This document shows positions 18,747 through 28,802 of a DNA stretch of 64,000 bases, one piece after another. Below the pieces are notes generated by a model. The model saw nothing but the letters and a program-made list of their open reading frames with translations, made no database searches and had not been told where the DNA came from. The stretch comes from Francisella orientalis FNO12 (lineage in GTDB: Bacteria; Pseudomonadota; Gammaproteobacteria; Francisellales; Francisellaceae). The translations under genes and the position numbers were made by a program. Numbering within the stretch: the stretch's first letter is position 1; every line of letters begins with the position of its first letter. Location of the stretch: contig NZ_CP011921.2 in NCBI RefSeq assembly GCF_001042525.2, positions 434,001 to 498,000 on the forward strand, given 5' to 3'.

Positions 18747-19254
18747 CCTTTTTTCAATTTTTCATCTTGATCTTGTTATTTAGAATATTTACTTTCTTTG
18801 AAGAAGTTTAAATACAGCTGGCGGAGTTAGTCTTTAAGTTAGTTGTGCATAGACTCGTTATATAGTTTTATGTGTCCTATTGTGTGGGGGAGGATCAACA
18901 TAAACCTTTCTAAATCAAAATCTAACTAAGCCAGCCATATTTAGAACAACAAATTAGTTATTATCGATGCTGTTATTATGTAAGCTATAGTTAGTCCACC
19001 TAAATATATTGGTAAAGCACAAAATTGAGATCTAAAATTTCTTCTCATATCTATTCACTTACATGTCTTTTTGTCAATGAGGCATATAATATAGCAATAT
19101 AAATATTTCAACAATTAGTAAAAATTAACAAGGCTAATCAAAAATTGATACCAAGATAATTTTTTTGATAAATTTGGCTATGGTTATTTCAAATGTTTTT
19201 AGTTCCTTAATATGTTATTATACATGGTAATTTTATTTGCAAAACAAAGCTTAA
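18747..19254. other. Gene-poor 508-bp stretch with a long inverted repeat
   Basis: Between 5S rRNA and lolC. An imperfect inverted repeat pairs about 18820-18832 (CTGGCGGAGTTAG) with about 18922-18934 (CTAACTAAGCCAG), 11 of 13 positions, enclosing ~90 bp with a GTGTGGGGGAGG segment. This could be the closing helix of a structured RNA, but I recognise no known RNA family. A small minus-strand frame lies beside it at 18941-19048. The rest, 19049-19254, is AT-rich and should hold the lolC promoter; I see no other gene. Confidence 0.4.
18941..19048 (-). CDS. Candidate 35-residue membrane peptide
   Basis: ATG 19046-19048 opens a frame ending at TAA 18941-18943. It has a basic N-terminus (MRRNFRSQF), a hydrophobic helix from about residue 11 to 34 containing LPIYLGGLTIAYIITASI, and nothing after it, like many small inner-membrane proteins. 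No strong ribosome site is visible. Not recognised. Support is the membrane-helix layout only. Confidence 0.35.
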   Translation of the reverse strand: MRRNFRSQFCALPIYLGGLTIAYIITASIITNLLF

Positions 19255-20517
19255 ATGTTTAGAAGTCTTCCTCTTTTTATAGGGTTAAGATATATCCGTG
19301 CTAAGAAGCGTAATCGGTTTATATCTATTATTTCTGCTATATCTTTTTTGGGTATATCTTTGGGAGTTACTGTCTTGATTACAGTAATGTCTGTGATGAA
19401 TGGTTTTGATCAGCAAATCAAAAATAGAATTTTGATGATGGTACCACCTTTGAAAGTATATCAAATGGGTGGGCAAGTTACTGATTGGCCAAAATTAGCA
19501 AAAGAAGTTGAGAAAAGTGCGCCTAGTGTTACAGCAGTAGCTCCTATCGTGGAGTCTCAAGGATTGTTAAGTGCAAATAATGGTGGTAGTACAACTGCTT
19601 TTGTACAGATACAAGGTATAGAACCAAAATATCAAACTAAGGTGTTACCAATTGGTGATCATATCATAGAAGGTAAGTTATCATCATTGGATGATAATGA
19701 GGGCTATAATATTGTTTTAGGTAGTGCACTAGCAAATAGTTTAGGTGTTAGCATAGGAGATAAAGTTACTTTAATAGTTCCTAAAATAAGCTTAACACCA
19801 GCTGGAATGATTCCTAGAATTAAACAGTTTACAGTATCAGGTATATTCTTAGTAAGTTATCAATATGATGCTTATTATGCGATGATTAATATTAAAAATG
19901 CCCAAAAAGTATTTGAAACTGGTAATTCAGTATCATCTCTTCAGCTAGGTCTAAAAAATATCTATGATGCGCCACTTGTAAAAAATAAGCTTAATGATGG
20001 TGCTATAGCTCCATATTATTTCACTCGTGATTGGACTGATGAGAACAAATCTTTCTTTGATGCTTTAAAAATGGAAAAGACAATGATGTTCTTTATCCTA
20101 TTGCTGATAATTACGGTTGCTATATTTAACCTATTATCCTCTTTGGTTATGGTTGTGACTGATAAGCGAAGTGATATTGCAATCCTTAGAACTATGGGGA
20201 TGTCATCAAGACAAATTATAACGGTGTTTATCTACCAAGGATTTATAATTGGTTTAATTGGTACGATTATAGGAGTTCTATTGGGAATTTTACTATCGAC
20301 TTATGCCACAGAGATTGTTAATTTCATTCAGCATGTTACAGGGAGACAATTCTTGAGTGCTAGCGTGTATCTAATTAATTATATTCCATCGGAGCTTATG
20401 TGGTCTGATGCATTTAAGGTTACTTTAGTTTCTATGTTTTTAAGTTTCTTAGCTACACTTTATCCAGCTTGGAGTGCTTCTAAGGTTCAACCAGTGGAGG
20501 CACTTAGATATGAGTAA
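19255..20517 (+). CDS. lolC: Lipoprotein-releasing ABC transporter permease (LolC/E family, LolF type)
   Basis: At 420 residues it matches LolC/LolE length. Layout: one N-terminal helix (residues ~22-48, ISIISAISFLGISLGVTVLI), a ~210-residue periplasmic domain, then three helices (about 275-297, 320-347, 378-400), ending LYPAWSASKVQPVEALRYE, the MacB/FtsX-like tail motif. With LolD it extracts outer-membrane lipoproteins from the inner membrane and passes them to LolA. Only one such permease is present here; Francisella is reported to use a single hybrid permease called LolF in place of LolC plus LolE. The stop overlaps the lolD start. Confidence 0.92.
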   Translation: MFRSLPLFIGLRYIRAKKRNRFISIISAISFLGISLGVTVLITVMSVMNGFDQQIKNRILMMVPPLKVYQMGGQVTDWPKLAKEVEKSAPSVTAVAPIVESQGLLSANNGGSTTAFVQIQGIEPKYQTKVLPIGDHIIEGKLSSLDDNEGYNIVLGSALANSLGVSIGDKVTLIVPKISLTPAGMIPRIKQFTVSGIFLVSYQYDAYYAMINIKNAQKVFETGNSVSSLQLGLKNIYDAPLVKNKLNDGAIAPYYFTRDWTDENKSFFDALKMEKTMMFFILLLIITVAIFNLLSSLVMVVTDKRSDIAILRTMGMSSRQIITVFIYQGFIIGLIGTIIGVLLGILLSTYATEIVNFIQHVTGRQFLSASVYLINYIPSELMWSDAFKVTLVSMFLSFLATLYPAWSASKVQPVEALRYE

Positions 20518-21205
20518 TATAGTTTTAAGTTGTAAAAATGTCTCAAAAAGTTACATAGAATTCAAAACAGATATAGCTATACTAAAAAATGTAAACCTTG
20601 AAATTAATAAAGGAGAGAAGGTTGCTATATTGGGTCTATCAGGATCAGGTAAGACAACATTGCTAAATGTTTTGGGTGGACTAGATAAGTGTAGCTCAGG
20701 TGAAGTAATGCTTATGGGCGAGAGATTTGATAATCAATCTGTTAATAAGCGTGCAAAGATGCGAAATAAGCATTTAGGCTTTATCTATCAGTTACATCAT
20801 TTGTTGCCGGAATTTACAGCTATTGAGAATGTAATGATTCCATTAGCTATTACCAAAAAGTATACAAAAAAAGAGTCAATAAAGCTTGCTAATGAAATTC
20901 TAACAAAAGTTGGTTTAGAACATCGTGCACATCACAAGCCTGCTGAGCTTTCGGGTGGTGAGCGCCAAAGAGTTGCCATTGCTAGAGCATTAGTTACCAA
21001 TCCTAACTGTATTTTAGCAGATGAGCCTACAGGAAACTTAGATAGTCAAAGATCTGAAAGTATATTTGCTTTGATGCAGCAGCTTAGTGATGATTTTGGA
21101 ACTAGCTTTGTAATTGTCACACATGATGAGAGACTAGCTAGTCGTATGAATAAAATCTATAGATTAGTAGATGGCGAGTTAGAATTAGTTGAACATGCCA
21201 ACTAA
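20510..21205 (+). CDS. lolD: Lipoprotein-releasing ABC transporter ATPase
   Basis: ATG 20510 lies inside the end of the permease gene (8-bp overlap) after a GTGGAGG ribosome site, giving 231 residues (E. coli LolD 233). All ABC motifs are in place: Walker A GLSGSGKTT (42-50, Lys48), Q-loop Gln94, signature LSGGE (147-151), Walker B ILADEP with Glu172, and switch His205. HLGFIYQLHHLLPEFTA is typical of LolD/MacB ATPases. A longer frame beginning at 20474 is possible but would overlap the permease gene by 44 bp and has no good ribosome site. Confidence 0.95.
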   Translation: MSNIVLSCKNVSKSYIEFKTDIAILKNVNLEINKGEKVAILGLSGSGKTTLLNVLGGLDKCSSGEVMLMGERFDNQSVNKRAKMRNKHLGFIYQLHHLLPEFTAIENVMIPLAITKKYTKKESIKLANEILTKVGLEHRAHHKPAELSGGERQRVAIARALVTNPNCILADEPTGNLDSQRSESIFALMQQLSDDFGTSFVIVTHDERLASRMNKIYRLVDGELELVEHAN

Positions 21206-21300
21206 ATCATTATTTATTGATTTTCATTAGTAAAAAATATTTTTATCTGATTCACTTTTAGTATACTGCATAAGTATATAGTCTATAAGTGGTAAAGCTG

Positions 21301-23436
21301 ATGAAGACAATTGTATTTGTATATAAAGACACTTTAAAATCCTATAAAGAAAAGTTCTTACTAAAGATTGAAAAAGATTTACAAAGTTATGAATATCATA
21401 CTTTAACAGTAGATGATTTATCTGAGGTTGTAGAGATTCTTGAGGATAATTCAAGAATATGTTGTATTGTGCTTGATAGAACTAGTTTTAGTATTGAAGC
21501 ATTTCATAATATTGCTCATCTTAACACTAAACTACCAGTATTTGTGGTTTCTGATTATAGCCAAAGTATCAAACTTAATTTACGTGATTTTAATTTAAAT
21601 ATTAACTTTTTACAGTATGATGCTTTAGCTGGTGAGGATTCTGATTTTATTCATAGAACTATTACAAACTACTTCAATGATATTTTGCCACCTTTAACTT
21701 ATGAGTTGTTTAAATATTCTAAATCGTTTAACTCATCATTCTGTACTCCAGGTCACCAAGGAGGCTACGGTTTTCAGCGTTCGGCAGTAGGCGCATTATT
21801 CTATGATTTTTATGGCGAGAATATTTTTAAGACAGACTTATCTATTTCAATGAAAGAGCTAGGAAGTTTATTAGATCATTCTGAGGCTCATAAAGATGCC
21901 GAAGAGTATGTCGCAAAAGTTTTCCAAGCTGATAGATCGTTAATTGTTACTAACGGAACATCAACAGCTAATAAAATAGTAGGTATGTATAGTGTTGCCG
22001 ATGGCGATACAATTCTTGTTGATAGAAATTGCCATAAATCAGTTACACACCTAATGATGATGGTAGATGTTAATCCAATATATCTAAAACCAACAAGAAA
22101 TGCTTATGGCATAATTGGTGGTATACCTAAAGAAGAATTTCAGCACCAAACTATCCAAGAAAAAATTGATAATAGTAGCATTGCAGATAAATGGCCTGAA
22201 TATGCTGTTGTTACAAATTCAACTTATGATGGTATTTTATATAATACAGATACTATTCATCATGAACTAGATGTTAAAAAGTTACATTTTGATAGTGCTT
22301 GGATACCATACGCGATATTTCATCCAATCTATAAGCATAAGTCTGCGATGCAGATTGAACCAAAGCCAGAGCATATAATCTTTGAGACACAATCCACTCA
22401 CAAACTTTTAGCGGCCTTCAGTCAGTCATCAATGTTGCACATAAAAGGTGATTATAACGATGAAGTTTTAAATGAAGCATATATGATGCATACTTCAACA
22501 TCTCCTTTTTATCCAATAGTTGCTAGTGTTGAGACGGCAGCAGCAATGATGGAGGGTGAGCAGGGATATAATCTTATCGATAAAACTATTAATCTAGCGA
22601 TAGATTTTAGACGAGAGCTAGTCAAGCTTAGATCAGAGGCTGGTGATTGGTTCTTTGATGTTTGGCAACCTGATAATATTTCTAATAAAGAGGCGTGGTT
22701 ATTAAGAAATGCTGATAAATGGCATGGATTTAAAAATATAGATGGAGATTTTCTTTCATTAGACCCGATTAAGATAACAATCTTAACTCCAGGTATAAAA
22801 GATAATGATGTCCAAGATTGGGGTGTACCAGCAGATATAGTAGCTAAGTTTTTAGATGAGCATGATATTGTAGTTGAGAAATCAGGACCTTATTCATTGT
22901 TGTTTATCTTTAGTTTAGGCACTACAAAAGCAAAATCAGTAAGGCTAATATCGGTACTTAATAAATTCAAACAAATGTATGATGAAAATACATTAGTTGA
23001 GAAGATGCTACCAACATTATATGCTGAAGATCCTAAGTTCTATAAAGATATGAGAATCCAAGAAGTTAGTGAAAGATTACACCAGTATATGAAAGAAGCT
23101 AATCTTCCTAATCTTATGTACCATGCCTTTAATGTGTTACCTGAACAGCAACTTAATCCTCATAGAGCTTTTCAGAAATTACTAAAAGGTAAAGTCAAAA
23201 AAGTCCCGTTAGCAGAGCTATATGGACAGACCTCAGCCGTGATGATATTACCATATCCACCAGGTATACCAGTGATATTCCCAGGCGAAAAAGTTACTGA
23301 AGAATCTAAGGTAATATTAGATTTCTTATTGATGTTAGAGAAGATAGGATCAATGCTGCCAGGATTTGATACAGATATACATGGACCAGAGAGAGCAAAA
23401 GATGGTAAATTATATATCAAAGTGATTGATGATTAA
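21301..23436 (+). CDS. Inducible-type lysine decarboxylase (PLP)
   Basis: 711 residues from ATG 21301, a size typical of acid-stress basic amino acid decarboxylases (E. coli CadA 715). Layout: N-terminal receiver-like wing domain (1-~130), PLP core, C-terminal domain. The cofactor Lys368 lies in FETQSTHKLLAAFSQSSMLH, almost identical to the CadA/LdcC motif around Lys367; HKSVTHLMM and HFDSAWIPYA are further core motifs. It would turn lysine into cadaverine, consuming a proton. Arginine or ornithine as substrate cannot be excluded. GTG 21289 is an alternative start. TATACT at 21262-21267 could be its -10. No cadB antiporter neighbour is present in the window. Confidence 0.88.
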   Translation: MKTIVFVYKDTLKSYKEKFLLKIEKDLQSYEYHTLTVDDLSEVVEILEDNSRICCIVLDRTSFSIEAFHNIAHLNTKLPVFVVSDYSQSIKLNLRDFNLNINFLQYDALAGEDSDFIHRTITNYFNDILPPLTYELFKYSKSFNSSFCTPGHQGGYGFQRSAVGALFYDFYGENIFKTDLSISMKELGSLLDHSEAHKDAEEYVAKVFQADRSLIVTNGTSTANKIVGMYSVADGDTILVDRNCHKSVTHLMMMVDVNPIYLKPTRNAYGIIGGIPKEEFQHQTIQEKIDNSSIADKWPEYAVVTNSTYDGILYNTDTIHHELDVKKLHFDSAWIPYAIFHPIYKHKSAMQIEPKPEHIIFETQSTHKLLAAFSQSSMLHIKGDYNDEVLNEAYMMHTSTSPFYPIVASVETAAAMMEGEQGYNLIDKTINLAIDFRRELVKLRSEAGDWFFDVWQPDNISNKEAWLLRNADKWHGFKNIDGDFLSLDPIKITILTPGIKDNDVQDWGVPADIVAKFLDEHDIVVEKSGPYSLLFIFSLGTTKAKSVRLISVLNKFKQMYDENTLVEKMLPTLYAEDPKFYKDMRIQEVSERLHQYMKEANLPNLMYHAFNVLPEQQLNPHRAFQKLLKGKVKKVPLAELYGQTSAVMILPYPPGIPVIFPGEKVTEESKVILDFLLMLEKIGSMLPGFDTDIHGPERAKDGKLYIKVIDD

Positions 23437-23522
23437 TATTAGATTTTTTTGAAATAAAATGCTTATAATTAGCTAAAAAAAATGTATAGTGTTGCTTATC
23501 GAGTCTAATTTTAGGTGGGAAA

Positions 23523-24599
23523 ATGCTTAAAACTCCTCTTTATGAATCACACTTAGCAGCAAATGCTAAAATGGTAGACTTTTCTGGATGGTCAATGCCA
23601 ATTAACTATGGTTCACAAATTCAAGAGCACAATAATGTTAGAGAGAACTGTGGTGTCTTTGATGTATCACATATGCTAGCTGTTGATATTCAAGGTAAAG
23701 ATGCCGAAAAGTTCTTGCGTCATATCTTAGCTAATGATGTTGCTAAGCTAGAAGCAGGCAAAGCACAGTATGGCTGTATGCTAAATCATCAAGCAGGTAT
23801 CGTTGATGATCTTATTACATATAAGATTGATTCAGAGAATTTCAGAATAGTTGTCAATGCTGGCAATAGAGAGTCAGATGTAGCATGGTTTAAAGAGAAC
23901 TCTCAAGATTTAGATGTTACAATAACGCCACAACAAAATCTTGCGATAGTTGCTGTACAAGGCCCAAAAGCAGTAGAGATTGTTAAGCATACTGTAACTA
24001 CAGAGATCGCAGAAGAAATAGCTAAGCTAAAGCCTTTTACATTTAAGTTTTTTAGTAATTGGATGTTTGCTCGTACTGGTTACACTGGTGAAGATGGTTT
24101 TGAAATAATGCTGCCAGCAGATCAAGTAGCAGATTTTTGGGATAATTTATTAGAAAATGGTGCTGAGCCGGCAGGGTTAGGTGCTCGAGATACTTTGCGC
24201 TTAGAGGCAGGAATGCACCTATATGGATCAGATATGAATACAGCTACAACTCCTCTAGAGAGAGGTCTCAGTTGGAGTGTTGATTTATCTGATGAGAATA
24301 GAGATTTTATTGGAAAAAAAGCATATCTTGCGAAAAAGTCACATGGTATAACTACTAAGTGGACAGGAGTTGTTCTAAAGTCAAAAGGAGTGCTTAGAGC
24401 GGGTCAAGAGATTGATTTTGATAATGGCGAAAAAGGGTATATAACAAGTGGTAGTTTTTCACCTACTCTTAAAGTAGCTATAGCATTAGCTTATGTACCT
24501 AAAGAAGGTGCCAATCCGGTCGTCAATATACGCGGTAAGGAACTAGAGGTAGAATTAGTTAAGGCAAAGTTTGTCAAGAATGGGCAATCTTTGATTTAA
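23523..24599 (+). CDS. gcvT: Glycine cleavage system T protein (aminomethyltransferase)
   Basis: 358 residues, the normal GcvT size. It transfers the methylene from aminomethyl-lipoyl-GcvH to tetrahydrofolate and releases ammonia. Family segments: [14 protein letters not shown] near residue 17, GVFDVSHM with the folate-site His, [14 protein letters not shown], and [18 protein letters not shown]. An AGGTGGG ribosome site precedes the ATG. It is the first gene of gcvT-gcvH-gcvPA-gcvPB; gaps of 53, 66 and 5 bp point to one transcript. No glycine riboswitch is evident upstream. Confidence 0.96.
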   Translation: MLKTPLYESHLAANAKMVDFSGWSMPINYGSQIQEHNNVRENCGVFDVSHMLAVDIQGKDAEKFLRHILANDVAKLEAGKAQYGCMLNHQAGIVDDLITYKIDSENFRIVVNAGNRESDVAWFKENSQDLDVTITPQQNLAIVAVQGPKAVEIVKHTVTTEIAEEIAKLKPFTFKFFSNWMFARTGYTGEDGFEIMLPADQVADFWDNLLENGAEPAGLGARDTLRLEAGMHLYGSDMNTATTPLERGLSWSVDLSDENRDFIGKKAYLAKKSHGITTKWTGVVLKSKGVLRAGQEIDFDNGEKGYITSGSFSPTLKVAIALAYVPKEGANPVVNIRGKELEVELVKAKFVKNGQSLI

Positions 24600-24652
24600 A
24601 AAATAAATATTTTCACAACAATAATTAATCGTAGTCAATACGGAGGTATAAA

Positions 24653-25036
24653 ATGTCAAATATTCCTAATGAATTAAAATACACAAAATCTCATGAGTGG
24701 GTAAAAGTAGATGGTGATGAGGTTACTGTAGGTATTACTGAACATGCGCAGTCTTTATTAGGTGATTTAGTATATGTTGAGTTACCAGAAATTGGAGAGG
24801 ACTTCTCAGCTGGTGATGATACTTGTGTCGTTGAATCTGTGAAAGCAGCTTCTGATGTGTATGCTCCTCTTGATGGTGAGGTTATTGAGGTGAATGAATC
24901 TCTAAGTGATGATCCTTCTCAAGTAAATCATGCACCATATAGAGATGGATGGTTATTCAAACTTAAAATTTCTGATGAATCTCAGCTGGCAGATCTATTA
25001 TCTGCAGATGCTTATGCAAAAATTCTTGAAGACTAA
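24653..25036 (+). CDS. gcvH: Glycine cleavage system H protein (lipoyl carrier)
   Basis: 127 residues. The lipoylated lysine is Lys64 in [20 protein letters not shown], the same position as in E. coli GcvH, and the N-terminal [20 protein letters not shown] is the family signature. GcvH shuttles the aminomethyl group between the P and T proteins and the dithiol to the L protein. A perfect GGAGG lies 8 bp before the ATG, matching the need for high expression. The acidic C-terminal half is normal for the family. Confidence 0.97.
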   Translation: MSNIPNELKYTKSHEWVKVDGDEVTVGITEHAQSLLGDLVYVELPEIGEDFSAGDDTCVVESVKAASDVYAPLDGEVIEVNESLSDDPSQVNHAPYRDGWLFKLKISDESQLADLLSADAYAKILED

Positions 25037-25102
25037 TTATAGACTTTTAGAGTTTCTATTTAGTCCTTTATAAAATTCTATATACGAAGACATGGAGGAA
25101 AT

Positions 25103-26470
25103 ATGTCTTTTATTCCACATAAACCTGAGCAGATAGAAAAAATGCTTGGTACTATAGGTGTAAGCTCTATAGATCAGTTATTTGATGAAATTCCAGCCCA
25201 GTTAAGAGCAGATACTTTTAAGATTAAAGATGGAATCAATGAGATTCAACTAGCAAATCAAATGAGAAAAAGAGCTAATAAAAATCATCATAATACAAAC
25301 TTTATAGGAGCTGGGGCATATAGTCACTATATACCATCTGCTATATGGGATATTGTTGGCAGGGGAGAGTTCTATACAGCATATACGCCATACCAGGCGG
25401 AGGCTTCTCAAGGTGGCTTACAGGTTATATATGAGTTCCAAACTATGATGGCTGGCTTAACAGGTATGGATGCTTCAAATGCATCTATGTATGATGGAGC
25501 GACTGCTTTGGCAGAGTCTGTACTTATGGCGATTCGCTCAAATAAAAAAGCTAAATCCCAAAAGATTTTGATTGCTGAAGCTTTGCACCCAACCTATTTA
25601 AGAGTATTAGAAACTATTACAAAGCATCAAGGTATTGAGTTTGATATCGTTAATCTTGATTCTAAAAATGGTAAGACAGATATTACTAAGTTGGAAGATT
25701 TTGCGAATACCAATTATGCAGCTGTAGTTATCCAAAGTCCTAATTTCTTAGGTCAAATAGCTGATGTTGATGGGATTACAAATTGGGCACATAAGCATGG
25801 TGCTTTGGTTATTGCCGTGACTAATCCTATGTCACTAGCAATATTAAAATCACCTGCAGAATGGGGTGAAAATGGTGCTGATATAGTATGTGGTGAAGGT
25901 CAACCTCTGGGAGTACCTTTAGCTTCTGGTGGACCATATTTTAGTTTTATGACTTGTAAGATGGCTCATGTACGTCAAATGCCAGGTCGTATAGTTGGTA
26001 GAACAGTTGACTTAGACGGTAATGAAGGTTTTTGCTTAACTCTACAAGCTAGAGAGCAGCATATCCGTCGTGCGAAAGCTACTTCAAATATCTGTACTAA
26101 CCAGGGCTTAATGGTAACAGCTGCGACTATTTATATGAGCTTACTAGGTGCAGAAGGTTTAGAAAGAGTAGCAAGTATATCTCATGAAAATACTACTAAG
26201 CTAGCAAATGAATTATCTAAACTAGATGGAGTAAATGCTAGATTTGATAATATATTCTTTAATGAGGTTGTTATTGATTTACCTGTAAATGCTGAAATTT
26301 TTGTTACAGAGATGGAAAAAGAAGGTATAGATGCAGGTTACTTCTTAGGTGAGTATCATAGTGATTTAGCTAACTCTATTATGGTTTGTGCTACAGAGAT
26401 TCATACATCTGAAGATATCAAAAAGTATATAGAAGCTACTAAAAAAGTTTTAGCTAGGATAGGAGGTTAA
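25103..26470 (+). CDS. gcvPA: Glycine dehydrogenase (decarboxylating) subunit 1
   Basis: 455 residues, the N-terminal half of the glycine decarboxylase P protein in its split form. Motifs: [45 protein letters not shown] and [14 protein letters not shown]. It pairs with subunit 2 to decarboxylate glycine and load GcvH. A GGAGG ribosome site precedes the start. The split P protein contrasts with the single-chain form of E. coli. Confidence 0.95.
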   Translation: MSFIPHKPEQIEKMLGTIGVSSIDQLFDEIPAQLRADTFKIKDGINEIQLANQMRKRANKNHHNTNFIGAGAYSHYIPSAIWDIVGRGEFYTAYTPYQAEASQGGLQVIYEFQTMMAGLTGMDASNASMYDGATALAESVLMAIRSNKKAKSQKILIAEALHPTYLRVLETITKHQGIEFDIVNLDSKNGKTDITKLEDFANTNYAAVVIQSPNFLGQIADVDGITNWAHKHGALVIAVTNPMSLAILKSPAEWGENGADIVCGEGQPLGVPLASGGPYFSFMTCKMAHVRQMPGRIVGRTVDLDGNEGFCLTLQAREQHIRRAKATSNICTNQGLMVTAATIYMSLLGAEGLERVASISHENTTKLANELSKLDGVNARFDNIFFNEVVIDLPVNAEIFVTEMEKEGIDAGYFLGEYHSDLANSIMVCATEIHTSEDIKKYIEATKKVLARIGG

Positions 26471-26475
26471 TTTAA

Positions 26476-27921
26476 ATGGTTATTTTTGAAAAAACTAGAG
26501 GTAAAAACTCGCCATCTGTAATGCCTAGCAAAAAAGGTGATGTTTCAAATATCCCTACAGATATGCTACGTACTAAGAAACCAATACTTCCAGAGCAAGC
26601 TGAGCTAGATGTTGTTAGACACTATACACAACTTTCACGCAAGAACTTTTGTATAGATACAAACTTTTATCCATTAGGTTCTTGTACTATGAAATACAAT
26701 CCGCGAGCTGCGCATAAGTATGCTTCATTAGCTGGATTTTTAGAAAGACACCCTTATGCAAGTGCTCAAAGTGTACAAGGTACTCTTGAATGTCTATATG
26801 ATTTACAAGACTTAATCAAAGAGCTAACTGGTATGACAGGCGTATCATTAGCTCCTATGGCTGGTGCTCAAGGTGAGTTTGCAGGTGTAGCTATGATTAA
26901 AGCATATCATCACAAGCGTGGTGATTTCGAACGTGATGAAATCATCGTACCAGATGCTGCCCATGGTACTAATCCAGCTACTGCAAAAGTTTGTGGTTTA
27001 AAAGTTATTGAGATTCCAACTAAGAGATGTGGTGATATTGATCTAGAAGCATTAGACAAAGTACTTGGTCCAAAGACAGTTGGTATCATGCTAACTAATC
27101 CATCAACAGTAGGTGTATTTGAAAGAAATATTGCTGTAATAGCTAAGAAAGTCCATGAAGCAGGTGGTCTATTGTACTATGATGGCGCGAACTTGAATGC
27201 GATCATGGGTAAAGCTCGTCCTGGTGATATGGGCTTTGATGTTCTTCATATGAACTTACACAAAACTTTTGCAACTCCTCATGGTGGTGGCGGTCCAGGT
27301 GCTGGTCCTGTAGCTGTTAATGATAAGCTAAAAGAGTTCTTGCCAATACCAATGGTTGGTAAAAAAGATGATAAACTTGTATGGTTAGAAGAAAAAGATG
27401 TACCAAATACTATTGGTAGAATGTCTGCATTCAACGGTAATATTGGTGTATTAATTAGAGCTTATATCTATGGTGCGATGCTTGGTGGTAATGGTCTGAC
27501 AGAAGCATCTGAAATAGCTACTCTAAATGCCAACTATATGATGGCTCGTTTAAAAGAAGAAGGCTTTACGATCGCTTATCCTGATAGAAGAGCTTCTCAT
27601 GAATTCATCGTAACTTTGAAACCTGAATTTCAGAATTATGGTGTGACAGCTACTGATTTTGCTAAGTGTTTGATAGATAGAGGAGTACATGCTCCTACTA
27701 TGTATTTCCCGCTATTAGTACCAGAATGTTTGTTGATAGAACCTACTGAAACTGAAAATGTTGATAGTATGGAGAAGTTTATCCAAGCAATGGTAGAAAT
27801 CAGAGATATTGCTAAGAAAGATCCTCAGTATCTAAAAGGCGCTCCGTATAATTTACCAGCGCGTCGTCTTGATGATGTCAAAGCTACAAAAGAGCTTGAT
27901 ATCGTTTGGCAGCCTAAGTAA
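26476..27921 (+). CDS. gcvPB: Glycine dehydrogenase (decarboxylating) subunit 2, PLP-binding
   Basis: 481 residues, the C-terminal half of the split P protein. PLP Lys263 sits in [45 protein letters not shown] and [12 protein letters not shown] are further signatures. The start follows the subunit 1 stop by 5 bp, with AGGAGG overlapping the end of the upstream gene. The complete gcv set feeds one-carbon units to folate; the L protein (Lpd) is not in this window. Confidence 0.96.
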   Translation: MVIFEKTRGKNSPSVMPSKKGDVSNIPTDMLRTKKPILPEQAELDVVRHYTQLSRKNFCIDTNFYPLGSCTMKYNPRAAHKYASLAGFLERHPYASAQSVQGTLECLYDLQDLIKELTGMTGVSLAPMAGAQGEFAGVAMIKAYHHKRGDFERDEIIVPDAAHGTNPATAKVCGLKVIEIPTKRCGDIDLEALDKVLGPKTVGIMLTNPSTVGVFERNIAVIAKKVHEAGGLLYYDGANLNAIMGKARPGDMGFDVLHMNLHKTFATPHGGGGPGAGPVAVNDKLKEFLPIPMVGKKDDKLVWLEEKDVPNTIGRMSAFNGNIGVLIRAYIYGAMLGGNGLTEASEIATLNANYMMARLKEEGFTIAYPDRRASHEFIVTLKPEFQNYGVTATDFAKCLIDRGVHAPTMYFPLLVPECLLIEPTETENVDSMEKFIQAMVEIRDIAKKDPQYLKGAPYNLPARRLDDVKATKELDIVWQPK

Positions 27922-27964
27922 TTCTTCTTTATAATCCTTGTAGATTTATCAAAAAAATATATAC

Positions 27965-28735
27965 ATGTCTAAAAATCTTAACCTAGTCAAAACTATATTT
28001 GTAATAAATATAATTTTTATAACTTTATCTTTCTATTTTCAAAATGAGTTGTTTAGTAAACTTGCAGTACTATGTACAGCTATATCACTTATATTGAGTA
28101 TCATTTTCGATAAGAGGGCTTTTAACTCGAACCTGTTTTTGATCTTATCAATGTTACCAATATATCTGATAGTACCCGTTTATTAGAATCCAATGCTTGC
28201 AGCATTATTAATCACACTATTAATATCTGTATTAATATACAAAAAGCAGGTTTTTGAGCTATTTGATTTTGGGGAAATAAAAGATATTAGAATCTGGTTA
28301 GCAGTAGCGCTTGTATCTGTAGTAGCTTCAATAAGCTTGATAGTTTGGGGAGTATCAACTAATGAATTAACTGGCGTTGGAGCTGCAACTTCTCAAGAGC
28401 TTGAGAAGCTTAGTACTATTGTAATTTTAATGCTAATACCTATTGGGGCATTGCTAAATGCAACTGTTGAAGAGATTGTTTTTAGAGGAATTATCCAAAC
28501 TGAATTAAGCAGAGTTTTTAGTGTTTCCGGAGCAATATTTTTACAAGCATTTTTATTTGCGGGATTTCATTATGCAGGAGGGTTCCCTAATGGATTAACT
28601 GGTTTTGCGATGACTTTTGTCTATGCTTGTGCTTTGGGTGTGATGAGATATAAAGTCAAAGGGCTACTTGCTCCTATCATTACTCATACATTTGCTGATA
28701 TGACAATTTTGATATTTCTGTGGTTATATTTTTAG
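27965..28735 (+). pseudogene. CPBP-family intramembrane protease (Abi), one internal amber
   Basis: One frame of 256 codons from ATG 27965 to TAG 28735 is interrupted by TAG at codon 74 (28184-28186). Before the stop are three hydrophobic helices. After it, from a possible restart ATG 28193, come the CPBP motifs: VEEIVFRG (Glu-Glu and Arg, motif 1), FAGFHYAG (motif 2 His) and PIITHTFADM (motif 3 His). Members are CaaX-like membrane metalloproteases with varied roles. All motif residues lie downstream of the stop, so a shortened product from 28193 could in principle keep the active site; this is inference. Confidence 0.85.
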
Positions 28736-28802
28736 AGCTAAAGTTTTTATGTTCACTAGTGTATAATTTCTGTTATATGCTAATTCTTTGTAACTATTAG
28801 AT

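Noticed and set aside
23437-23522. Glycine riboswitch upstream of gcvT
   Set aside because: The gap is only 86 bp, AT-rich, and lacks the conserved glycine aptamer core.
28193-28735. The downstream part of the CPBP gene as an intact short protease
   Set aside because: It lacks the first helices of the family and has no clear ribosome site; it is listed as a pseudogene with possible restart.
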